Source: Bacteroidia bacterium
GTDB taxonomy: Bacteria; Bacteroidota; Bacteroidia; Bacteroidales; UBA12481
Direction: 5' to 3'
DNA: 6,185 bases
NCBI GenBank assembly: GCA_026391235.1
Contig: JAPLDV010000750.1
Span: 1 to 6,185 of the forward strand
Part shown: piece by piece, positions 1 to 5,992 of the stretch
How positions within the stretch are numbered: position 1 is the stretch's first letter
Layout of the letters: the number at the start of each line of letters is the position of its first letter
Made by a program: the position numbers and the translations under genes
Notes under the pieces: model-generated
What the model saw: only the letters and a program-made list of their open reading frames with translations
The model's database searches: none
Told to the model about the DNA's origin: nothing

Positions 1-351
1 TACAGTGAATACTGCCGGAGTCCCTGAATCTACCTTTTCCTTGTTGTCAGCTATGAATATTCCCTCCCGGGCTGGGAATTCTGAATCTTTGCGGAACTGA
101 TCAATCGATTCACCCGGATTGCCGATTATGGCAACCATATTCAGAACCGGTACTTCATCTCCTTCCTGAAACAGGCGTTTCAGCAGGATTCCTTCAAATT
201 CAGATTCGCATTCAAAGGCAGCTTTATCGGTTTCATAGCTGAAAAGCATGTCCCCTTTTTTGATTTCATCCCCTTCGTTTTTAAACCAGCTGCTGATGAT
301 GCAGCTTTCAACTGATTGTCCCTGACGGGGCATTATAACAGGATTGGCCAT
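1..351 (-). CDS. Lipoyl-domain protein, probable E2 acyltransferase of a 2-oxoacid dehydrogenase complex (partial, N-terminus only)
   Basis: The visible 117 residues begin with a biotinyl/lipoyl attachment domain (about residues 3-77). It opens with IMPRQGQSVESCIISSWF, carries the lipoylation motif ETDKA with acceptor Lys43, and ends with the usual second-half pattern (GILLKRLFQEGDEV, then VAIIG). A low-complexity stretch follows, as expected for the flexible linker of an E2 subunit. In this family the lipoyl arm carries the acyl group from the thiamine-dependent E1 to the E2 catalytic core; pyruvate and acetoin dehydrogenases share this N-terminus, so the substrate cannot be told from here. 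The peripheral-subunit-binding and catalytic domains would lie beyond the left edge. The ATG at 351 is chosen because no start codon precedes it in frame back through the promoter region. The gene diverges from the GntR repressor gene, with 133 bp between the two ATGs. A free-standing lipoyl carrier is possible but less likely. Confidence 0.8.
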   Translation of the reverse strand, partial: MANPVIMPRQGQSVESCIISSWFKNEGDEIKKGDMLFSYETDKAAFECESEFEGILLKRLFQEGDEVPVLNMVAIIGNPGESIDQFRKDSEFPAREGIFIADNKEKVDSGTPAVFTV

Positions 352-374
352 GTGATTAATTGTTGAACTAGTTA

Positions 375-382
375 CAAACTTA
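375..382 (-). promoter_or_regulatory. Candidate -7 promoter box for the lipoyl-domain gene
   Basis: Read on the minus strand, the octamer is TAAGTTTG, an exact match to the Bacteroidota -7 consensus TAnnTTTG. A TTG trinucleotide lies 16 bp upstream on the same strand (398-400), a somewhat short spacing for the -33 element. A transcription start about 7 bp downstream would leave a leader of roughly 17 nt before the ATG at 351. The upstream half is covered by the 389-405 palindrome, so a bound repressor would block polymerase. The assignment rests on consensus matching only. Confidence 0.45.
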
Positions 383-437
383 TTATTACATGTTATACCA
401 ACATGAAAATTTATCTTCCAAAAATACTTATTATTAC
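378..437 (+). repeat. 12-bp exact direct repeat in the divergent promoter region
   Basis: ACTTATTATTAC occurs at 378-389 and again at 426-437, with start positions 48 bp apart. The first copy overlaps the minus-strand -7 box and abuts the CATGTT arm of the palindrome; the second lies upstream of the repressor's own -7 box. The motif is A/T-only except for two C residues, so chance is possible in such biased DNA, but an exact 12-mer twice in 60 bp suggests a protein-binding or local duplication origin. Confidence 0.55.
389..405. promoter_or_regulatory. Palindromic operator candidate 1 (CATGTT-N5-AACATG)
   Basis: A perfect inverted repeat with 6-bp arms at 389-394 and 400-405 and spacer ATACC. 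It lies immediately upstream of the minus-strand -7 box, where a -33 element would be. The arms match the flanks of the second palindrome at the repressor start codon: the octamer ACATGTTA occurs at 388-395 and 483-490. This suggests that the same dimeric regulator, most simply the neighbouring GntR protein, binds both. Confidence 0.5.
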
Positions 438-449
438 TGATAATTGCAT

Positions 450-457
450 TAGTTTTG
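450..457 (+). promoter_or_regulatory. Candidate -7 promoter box for the GntR repressor operon
   Basis: TAGTTTTG matches the Bacteroidota -7 consensus TAnnTTTG exactly. No convincing TTTG/TTG element lies about 20 bp upstream, so the promoter may be weak or activator-assisted. A start about 7 bp downstream (near 464) would place transcription initiation after the TTG codon at 455 and 20 nt or so before the ATG at 485, which supports the ATG as the true start of the repressor. Confidence 0.45.
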
Positions 458-471
458 AAAAAATATTACTC

Positions 472-489
472 AACTTGTATATACATGTT
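472..489. promoter_or_regulatory. GntR/HutC-type operator overlapping the repressor start codon
   Basis: The core TGTATATACA (476-485) is a perfect 10-bp palindrome. It fits the GT-N-TA-N-AC pattern known for HutC-subfamily GntR regulators. AAC on the left and GTT on the right extend it to an 18-bp dyad with a single mismatched pair (475/486). The last core base is the A of the repressor ATG, so occupancy would block early transcription of the operon. This is the usual logic of GntR autoregulation, and the site faces the predicted start of transcription. Confidence 0.6.
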
Positions 490-1183
490 AAAGTATCGTA
501 GAATTTACGAACTTCTTCGGAAGCACATTTTGGAAGGTGTTTATACGGAGGGCGATATCCTGCCATCGGAAAACGAATTGTGCCGGTTGCACCAGATAAC
601 CCGTCCAACTGTGCGGCATGCACTATCCAAGCTTAGCAACGACGGACTGATTCATCAGCATCAGGGAAAGGGCAGTATTGTTCATCGCATCCCTCATGAT
701 ATCGGAATATTATCTGTTTCCGGGACTACTTCGGCCATCGGGAAGAAAATCCTGAAGACCCATATTCTTACCGCACCCATGATTATCAGGTGGCCCGATA
801 TGTTCATTTTCGATCTTTCCCCGGCTGAGCTCGAATCAGGGTGTATTTTTCTGGATCGGATCCGGTTGGTGAATGAAATGCCTCTTTTCTACGATATCAG
901 TTATATCGCCAATATCAACCTGCCCCGATTTTGTTCGCGCTCATTTGAGAACAAATCACTATTCGAGATTCTCAGGAAAAACTATTCCATTGAGATAAAG
1001 GGAGGACTGCAGCGACTAAAGGCTATACCTGCGGAAGGAAAGATCATCGATCTTCTAAAGGTTAAGAAGGGTAAGCCGATCCTTTATCTCGAAAGGAAAC
1101 TCGAAACCAACCGGATCAACTTCTATATCTATTCTTCGTTATATTGCAACACCGAAACGCATTCCCTTTTCGGCGCTTTCTAA
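485..1183 (+). CDS. GntR family transcriptional regulator, HutC subfamily (UTRA domain)
   Basis: A 232-residue DNA-binding regulator. Residues 1-66 form the GntR winged helix-turn-helix, with the family signature LPSENELCRLHQITRPTVRH followed by LSNDGLIHQHQGKGSIV. Residues about 75-225 form a UTRA ligand domain, with LDRIRLVNEMPLFYDISYI, the SLFEIL helix, the LLKVKKGKPILYLER strand and a typical C-terminus. UTRA domains of known members bind small molecules such as sugar phosphates, N-acetylglucosamine phosphate or urocanate; the ligand here is not predictable. The length is normal for the family. ATG 485 is preferred over TTG 455 because it gives the canonical N-terminus (LKYRRIYELLRKHIL) and because the TTG lies inside the -7 box. 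An operator-like dyad overlaps the start codon, which implies autoregulation. The dehydrogenase follows after 13 bp and is presumably cotranscribed. A second dyad suggests it also controls the divergent lipoyl-domain gene. Confidence 0.92.
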   Translation: MLKYRRIYELLRKHILEGVYTEGDILPSENELCRLHQITRPTVRHALSKLSNDGLIHQHQGKGSIVHRIPHDIGILSVSGTTSAIGKKILKTHILTAPMIIRWPDMFIFDLSPAELESGCIFLDRIRLVNEMPLFYDISYIANINLPRFCSRSFENKSLFEILRKNYSIEIKGGLQRLKAIPAEGKIIDLLKVKKGKPILYLERKLETNRINFYIYSSLYCNTETHSLFGAF

Positions 1184-1196
1184 AAATCATTTGCTA

Positions 1197-2477
1197 ATGA
1201 AAACTCTGGCAGTCAGAATATACGGTAAGAACGATTTACGTCTGGAAGAATTTGAATTACCTGAATTACAGGAAGATGAAATTTTAGCTCATGTGATATC
1301 CGACAGCATTTGCATGTCCTCATACAAAGCAGCTAAACAGGGGTCCGATCATAAAAGGATCCCCGATGATATCCATATCAACCCCACCATGATCGGTCAT
1401 GAATTTTGCGGTGTAATCGTTGAAGTGGGCACAAAATGGAAAGGAAAATTCCATGCCGGAAGCAAGTTTTCCATCCAGCCGGCCATGAATTACAAGGGGA
1501 GCCTGGATGCTCCCGGTTATTCATACCGTTACGTTGGCGGGGATGCCACCTATGTCATAATTCCCAATGAGGTGATGGAAATGAATTGTTTGCTGGAATA
1601 TACGGGCGAAGGTTACTTCATGGCTTCGCTCTCTGAACCGATGTCGTGCATTGTTGGCGCATTTAATGCCAGTTATCATACAGTAACCGGATCCTATGTC
1701 CATCACATGGGTGTGGTAAAAGGAGGAAATATGGCAATTCTGGCCGGTGCGGGTGCAATGGGCCTGGGTACCATCGATTATGCCATTCATTGTGATCGCC
1801 GCCCTGGTCTGCTGGTGATCACCGATACCGACGGGGAACGGCTTAAAAGGGCCGAATCCATTTTCCCTGTCAGCGAAGCGGCGATGTGCGGTGTCAGGCT
1901 TTGCTTTGTTAATACCAAAGACTTGTCCGCTCCGGATGAATATCTCCTCTCCCTGACTAATGGAAAAGGCTATGACGATGTTTTTGTTTTTGCTCCGGTC
2001 AGGCAGGTTACCGAGCAGGCCGACCGTATACTCGGTCGCGATGGTTGCCTGAATTTCTTTGCCGGCCCAACGAATCCCGGTTTTAAGGCAGAGTTCAACT
2101 TTTTCAATGTGCATTATGCCTCCACTCATGTAGTTGGCACCAGCGGTGGCAATACCGAAGATATGATCGAAGCACTGAACCTGATGTCTCGCGCCGTGAT
2201 TAACCCGGCTGTCATGATTACCCATATTGGCGGTCTGGATGCTGTGATCCCAACAACCCTCCACCTCCCGGAAATCCCTGGCGGCAAAAAACTCATCTAT
2301 ACCAATATCAGTTTGGAATTGACTGCTATCTCTGATTTTGCTCAGAAGGGCGAGGGCAATGAAGTGTTCAGGGAGTTGGACCGGTTGGTATTGAAACACA
2401 ATGGATTATGGAATGCCGAGGCAGAGAAATATTTACTGGATAATTTCTACCAGAACCTTAACATCATCACCCCCTGA
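1197..2477 (+). CDS. Zinc-type medium-chain dehydrogenase, L-sorbose-1-phosphate reductase (SorE)-like
   Basis: A 426-residue cytoplasmic oxidoreductase. The N-terminal GroES-like half shows the motifs of SorE-type reductases as I recall them: YGKNDLRLEEFELPELQEDE, a DSICMSSYK segment with probable catalytic zinc ligand Cys39, QGSDHKRIPDD, and IGHEFCG with His68-Glu69. SEPMSC (Glu147) supplies a further candidate ligand. The Rossmann half has GAGAMG at 184-189 and an acidic residue (Asp210) at the end of the second strand, favouring NAD(H). FFAGP and GTSGGNTEDM near 287-323 are also characteristic. No Cys cluster for a structural zinc is present between residues 90 and 110. SorE interconverts L-sorbose-1-phosphate and glucitol-6-phosphate; here the substrate is only presumed to be a ketose or polyol, possibly phosphorylated. 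The C-terminal 45 residues or so look longer than I expect for SorE. ATG 1197 is chosen over TTG 1191. It probably forms an operon with the GntR gene and ends inside the convergent glycosidase gene. Confidence 0.78.
   Translation: MKTLAVRIYGKNDLRLEEFELPELQEDEILAHVISDSICMSSYKAAKQGSDHKRIPDDIHINPTMIGHEFCGVIVEVGTKWKGKFHAGSKFSIQPAMNYKGSLDAPGYSYRYVGGDATYVIIPNEVMEMNCLLEYTGEGYFMASLSEPMSCIVGAFNASYHTVTGSYVHHMGVVKGGNMAILAGAGAMGLGTIDYAIHCDRRPGLLVITDTDGERLKRAESIFPVSEAAMCGVRLCFVNTKDLSAPDEYLLSLTNGKGYDDVFVFAPVRQVTEQADRILGRDGCLNFFAGPTNPGFKAEFNFFNVHYASTHVVGTSGGNTEDMIEALNLMSRAVINPAVMITHIGGLDAVIPTTLHLPEIPGGKKLIYTNISLELTAISDFAQKGEGNEVFRELDRLVLKHNGLWNAEAEKYLLDNFYQNLNIITP
2447..2477. other. Convergent 3'-end coding overlap
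   Basis: The last 31 bp of the dehydrogenase gene (stop TGA 2475-2477) and of the glycosidase gene (stop TAG, minus strand, 2449-2447) are shared in antisense. The final residues of each, NLNIITP on the plus strand and GVMMLRFW on the minus strand, are encoded by the same DNA. I see no hairpin followed by a T-run on either side, so there is no recognisable intrinsic terminator and the two transcripts probably overlap at their 3' ends. Confidence 0.85.
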
Positions 2478-5400
2478 CCTGCAAGTTCAAGCGTGCCGGG
2501 GACCTCACCTAATTTATTTTCACCTGTATCACACATATATATCTTGCCACCTGACACCGGTTGCAGGGTGAACTTGTCCATTGCTTTTCCCGGATTATAT
2601 AGGGTAAGAATAAATCCCTCACCATCATCTGCGGGCTTGAAAGCAATAACGGTAACAGATTTGCTTTCGAGTGTAAATGGCACTTTATAAGGCTCTTTAG
2701 CGGCTGGCCTGACAACCAGCGGCTGACTGAATCCGGTGGCGAACCTGTTGGTTTCAATGCCGTCAAATGCTCCATGAGGCCTGAGAATATATCGGAATAC
2801 TACCGGACCCTCCTGGTGCTGACGGTAATTGGTGCCCCAATGGTTGTTCATTGCCCATGAATACAACGTTTGAGTGGGTTCAACCTTCTTTCTCCATATA
2901 TCCGGATTATTCTGTGAGCCAATCAGGGTAGCCGAAATTTCCCCAACCTCAACAAGAGGAGCATCCAAGGTGACCCAGGTTACTCCTTCGCGATCGTTGG
3001 ATACATCGGCCCACCGCCCCACCGTAAACCAGTTCTTACAAGCACTTGGCATCTGATCCAGTTCGGGAACCATCTGTCCCAGCGGCAGATCCAGCCTCAT
3101 TACCCCTCCCTGAACAGCAAATGGAAAACCAAAATTTACACTCTCTTTGTTTTTATTCTGTGCCAAAAACCATTCACCGACTTTCTCCGGCATGGGGGCA
3201 CGCTTTTTATCTACTATATTGATAATAACCAGATAATCTGTATCATCAGCTAGCCATATCTGCCGGATCAGCTTGTTGCATCCCGGCGCCTCTGAGGTTA
3301 TTTCAATACATCCTGCGAGCGGACCGTTTTCATTGATGGCGATTTTAACCTGACCGTTACTTTTCAGGTTTGCCAAATCATTTCCTTCTAAAAAGATGTA
3401 TTGGTTTGCTGCCTTCCCCCCGGTTTTATCTACCAGATTCTTCCCGGTACGTTTGTCGATCAATGAAACAATATCCCCTTTGATGGGATCAATTTCGCAT
3501 TCAATCAGGTTGTTGGCGATCTTGTTCCCGGAAATGATCACCGAGCCTTCCGGAACAACCTTGCCCGGCATAACCGTAAATCTAGTCGATGAAAATGGTG
3601 CAACAACCGCTCCAAGAAATGCAAGTTCCCCATTAGCAAGCCTTTGTGATTTCATAGCCTTTCCAGATTCATCAACCACCCTATCCCCAGCAGAACTTTG
3701 CTCTCCGGATAAGAAAAGCATCTCTTTCCGCGTCCAGCTGTTGGTATTAACCACGTCAAACTTACTCCCTCCGGTTCCGGTAATCACCGGTTTGAACAAC
3801 TCCTCAGTCATGGCGGCTGCTGCATCAGCATACCCTTTCTTAATCTCCCACTGCTCCGTAGTCATTTGATTTTCAGGGTCCGTGATGCTGCACCAGGCTC
3901 CCCAGGTGTGTTCCGAATAAAGCAGAACCTTTTTCCAGGCATCTTCAAATTTTCCAACCGGATATTTCTCCGGATCCTGCAAAGCCCAGAGTACTTCAGC
4001 CTGGCTTAACCGTTCGGCTGTATTCCGGTTCATCCCGGTTTCCAAAGCCGATGAACCTGCCCCATCTTCCCAATAAGGGGTCCAGTCGCCGGATACGGAT
4101 GGAATCTGTTTCCCGTATTTCTTCTCAAAAGCGCTAAAAGCCTCACTGCTTGAGGAAATTATAAATTTCATTTTGCCCAGTTGCCCAAGGTAATCTGTTA
4201 CCCAATCAGGTGTCAGTCTTGTAATCATGTGCGAAAGCGCGTAACCTTTGAGCGGGATCCATACCAGAACTTTCTCCTGACCGGATGGCGACATCCACCA
4301 GAATGGCTTATTTTCCCACTTTACCAGGATATCCCCTATTCTGTCGAAATAGTTGGGCGCCACCGAGAAATATCTTATCCCGGCCTGTGCCATGGCTGTC
4401 ACTGTTCCCCAGGTATATCCCGGTACATCGCTGATCATTGCCGCATCAATGGTTTGGCCTGTCGTTTTTGCCAGTCCGGTTGTGTATTTGAAAAGCCTCA
4501 AAAGCTCCTCCGGCCGGCACAGACCGGTTAATTCATTCAGATACATTCCGTTAAAGGAAATTTGTCCATTTCTTGCCGCCTCAAAGAATTCCTTTTTGGC
4601 CTCCTCTCCCAATCGGTTCAAATAAAGATCGGCAGCCCAGGTTACTTCCACGTTCCAAACAAAACGGGCACCTTCGGGATAACCTGCCGTTTGTTTGGCA
4701 TAGCGGATGCCATCAACCAGGTTCTTAACCTGCTTTTCTTCGATGGCAGTCTGGATTTCGGTATATCCTATATCGGTGTGGGAATGGGGAAGTATATAGA
4801 TAGTCATTTTCCTCACGGGCTTAACGAATAGTTCTTTCGACACAACCGGTTTTTCACCCTTGTTAATGCCGAAATTATAAACCGCTGATTGGGGAATATC
4901 AGGCAGTTGAACCGTAAACACTTGGCTGCCAGGTTTTATTTCAATTTCTGAATGCAACATGGAATTAACTGTCAGCTTGCCAGGAAATGGCTTGCCTGCA
5001 TATTGCACAGTAAGTTTAACATCGCGGTAAAGCGCCCCGCCCCGTGAATACACCCCTTGCGAAGCCTGGATGTCCGTGATGGCAATATAGGTGTTCATTG
5101 GCTCAGGCTTAAGATAATCAGGGCCTTCCAGCCTTAGCGCATCATAAAGTATCCAGCTGCCGGATTTTGAAGTGATTGATATTTCGTTGGTTCCCTTTTT
5201 CAATACGGTCGAGGGAAAGCTTAGCTGAATCTGCCAGGGTTTGCCTGATGCCGGATCTCCATTGATCGATTCATCTCCGCCGCCAGCCGGTATTTCCAGA
5301 GGAAAAGATTGGTCGTTAATTTTGATTTCCAGCTTCGGTGGAATCGAATTATGAGTATCAACCAGATCAATGACGAGATTGCAGGAGTCGGTTTTACCTG

Positions 5401-5701
5401 ACTCTTTCATCCCAAACACGATCGTGTAGGTATGCAGGCGACCGCCTGCCCAGGCATCACCCGGTCCGGGCTGCACATAAGGCCAATCCTTTGACGGATC
5501 CGATGCCCCGATGATGAAAAAACCATCATTGGTGAATTTCCTGTGCCCCGATGGAGCCAGGGCAAATTCCGCTGTATTCCGGTCAGTTTTCCCAATCTGC
5601 CATAAAACTTTGGACGTTTTCTCAGATGCACTTAGTTGCAGAGAAATCAGGGCAAGTCCGGTAATGAAACTTAACCGGAAAATAGAAATCGATTTGATCA
5701 T
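2447..5701 (-). CDS. Secreted GH38 alpha-mannosidase-like glycosidase with N-terminal CBM-like domain
   Basis: A 1084-residue exported enzyme. Residues 1-25 are a signal peptide: basic start, hydrophobic FITGLALISLQL, likely cleavage after LSA; no lipobox Cys, so a soluble periplasmic or secreted protein. Residues about 32-194 begin LWQIGKTDRNTAEF and end WILYDALRLEGP, resembling the CBM-like beta domain of family 4 polysaccharide lyases (rhamnogalacturonan lyases). A second beta domain spans about 200-298. The GH38 catalytic region starts at MTIYILPHSHTDIGYT. By comparison with Golgi alpha-mannosidase II, the zinc ligands would be His308, Asp310, Asp425 (also the nucleophile, in MISDVPGYTWG) and His598 (YSEHTWGAW). 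The remainder, from about 640, is the large beta-rich C-terminal part. Known GH38 enzymes remove alpha-mannose with retention; the linkage and true substrate are not certain here. ATG 5701 is chosen over TTG 5725 because it starts the signal peptide directly. No SusC/SusD pair is visible. Confidence 0.85.
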   Translation of the reverse strand: MIKSISIFRLSFITGLALISLQLSASEKTSKVLWQIGKTDRNTAEFALAPSGHRKFTNDGFFIIGASDPSKDWPYVQPGPGDAWAGGRLHTYTIVFGMKESGKTDSCNLVIDLVDTHNSIPPKLEIKINDQSFPLEIPAGGGDESINGDPASGKPWQIQLSFPSTVLKKGTNEISITSKSGSWILYDALRLEGPDYLKPEPMNTYIAITDIQASQGVYSRGGALYRDVKLTVQYAGKPFPGKLTVNSMLHSEIEIKPGSQVFTVQLPDIPQSAVYNFGINKGEKPVVSKELFVKPVRKMTIYILPHSHTDIGYTEIQTAIEEKQVKNLVDGIRYAKQTAGYPEGARFVWNVEVTWAADLYLNRLGEEAKKEFFEAARNGQISFNGMYLNELTGLCRPEELLRLFKYTTGLAKTTGQTIDAAMISDVPGYTWGTVTAMAQAGIRYFSVAPNYFDRIGDILVKWENKPFWWMSPSGQEKVLVWIPLKGYALSHMITRLTPDWVTDYLGQLGKMKFIISSSSEAFSAFEKKYGKQIPSVSGDWTPYWEDGAGSSALETGMNRNTAERLSQAEVLWALQDPEKYPVGKFEDAWKKVLLYSEHTWGAWCSITDPENQMTTEQWEIKKGYADAAAAMTEELFKPVITGTGGSKFDVVNTNSWTRKEMLFLSGEQSSAGDRVVDESGKAMKSQRLANGELAFLGAVVAPFSSTRFTVMPGKVVPEGSVIISGNKIANNLIECEIDPIKGDIVSLIDKRTGKNLVDKTGGKAANQYIFLEGNDLANLKSNGQVKIAINENGPLAGCIEITSEAPGCNKLIRQIWLADDTDYLVIINIVDKKRAPMPEKVGEWFLAQNKNKESVNFGFPFAVQGGVMRLDLPLGQMVPELDQMPSACKNWFTVGRWADVSNDREGVTWVTLDAPLVEVGEISATLIGSQNNPDIWRKKVEPTQTLYSWAMNNHWGTNYRQHQEGPVVFRYILRPHGAFDGIETNRFATGFSQPLVVRPAAKEPYKVPFTLESKSVTVIAFKPADDGEGFILTLYNPGKAMDKFTLQPVSGGKIYMCDTGENKLGEVPGTLELAGQGVMMLRFW

Positions 5702-5770
5702 CTTGATGTTAATAAGTGAGCACAATTTAAGGAAGTTATTAAAAAATAGCTGTACACTGCATCAAGATCC

Positions 5771-5796
5771 TGAGAATTTCGCTCCGGGACTTCTCA
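5771..5796. repeat. Inverted repeat TGAGAA-N14-TTCTCA
   Basis: Exact 6-bp arms at 5771-5776 and 5791-5796 enclose a G/C-rich 14-bp spacer. It lies 70-95 bp upstream of the glycosidase start, beside the CATGT-N3-ACATG dyad. There is no T-run, so it does not look like a terminator; a regulator site or chance are both possible. Confidence 0.3.
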
Positions 5797-5803
5797 AAAG
5801 CGT

Positions 5804-5816
5804 CATGTGAGACATG
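5804..5816. promoter_or_regulatory. Palindrome CATGT-GAG-ACATG upstream of the glycosidase gene
   Basis: A perfect 5-bp inverted repeat with a 3-bp spacer, about 103 bp upstream of the glycosidase ATG. Its arms (CATGT/ACATG) are the same as in the dyads near the GntR gene, but the centre spacing differs (3 instead of 5 in site 1; the start-codon site has a different core). It may be a weak third binding site for the same regulator, or coincidence. Confidence 0.3.
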
Positions 5817-5903
5817 CCTGGATTGTTAATTGGCTGACATAGCATCAATTCCATACCTTCACAAAATACTATGAGGCATCTGTTTTTACATTTCAGGAGG
5901 GCA

Positions 5904-5926
5904 AATTATTCTTTGGTCAAATAATT
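5904..5926. repeat. A/T-rich inverted repeat AATTATT-N9-AATAATT
   Basis: Exact 7-bp arms at 5904-5910 and 5920-5926 flank a 9-bp spacer containing TTTGG. It lies 67 bp upstream of the histidine kinase start. The arms are entirely A/T in A/T-rich DNA, so the significance is limited. Confidence 0.25.
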
Positions 5927-5940
5927 GATATTCATTAGGC

Positions 5941-5953
5941 TTATTCTGAATAA
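5941..5953. promoter_or_regulatory. 13-bp palindrome TTATTC-T-GAATAA upstream of the histidine kinase
   Basis: Perfect 6-bp arms around a single central T, ending 39 bp before the kinase ATG and 7 bp before the TAGTTTTA box. The position suits an operator or a response-regulator site for the kinase's own promoter. No regulator family can be named from it. Confidence 0.3.
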
Positions 5954-5992
5954 TCTCCCGTAGTTTTAAGTTGGAATTACAATCATTATCAG

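Larger units (their letters stand above)
5702..5992. promoter_or_regulatory. Divergent intergenic region between the glycosidase and histidine kinase genes
   Basis: These 291 bp separate two outward-reading starts and contain no convincing gene. On the minus strand TATTTTTT (5742-5749) and on the plus strand TAGTTTTA (5961-5968) each match TAnnTTTG except at the last base, but neither has a good TTG element about 20 bp upstream, so both are weak promoter candidates. Short dyads lie at 5771-5796, 5804-5816, 5904-5926 and 5941-5953. An AGGAGG at 5895-5900 has no usable reading frame behind it. Confidence 0.4.

Noticed and set aside
455..484. Extension of the GntR gene to a TTG codon at 455.
   Set aside because: The TTG is part of the TAGTTTTG -7 box and would lie upstream of the predicted transcription start; the ATG at 485 gives the normal family N-terminus.
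1521..2399. A 292-codon open frame antisense to the dehydrogenase gene.
   Set aside because: The plus-strand frame shows clear dehydrogenase motifs; the antisense translation is rich in His, Arg, Gln and Ile without any recognisable domain, so it is a shadow of the coding bias.
2478..2560. Possible terminator after the dehydrogenase gene.
   Set aside because: I could find no stable hairpin followed by a T-run; the region is simply the 3' coding part of the glycosidase gene.
3396..3869. A 157-codon plus-strand frame inside the glycosidase gene, with several shorter ones between 2493 and 5810.
   Set aside because: All lie opposite a continuous, well-supported GH38 frame and show no domain-like sequence.
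5702..5725. Extension of the glycosidase gene to a TTG codon at 5725.
   Set aside because: It adds eight residues before an otherwise standard signal peptide that starts at the ATG at 5701.
5895..5900. A perfect AGGAGG Shine-Dalgarno-like sequence.
   Set aside because: No start codon with a sustained frame follows within range, and the other genes in the window do not use such sites, so it appears fortuitous.
5871..5924. A 17-codon ATG-initiated frame in the right intergenic region.
   Set aside because: It is very short, has no ribosome binding site in front and encodes nothing recognisable.
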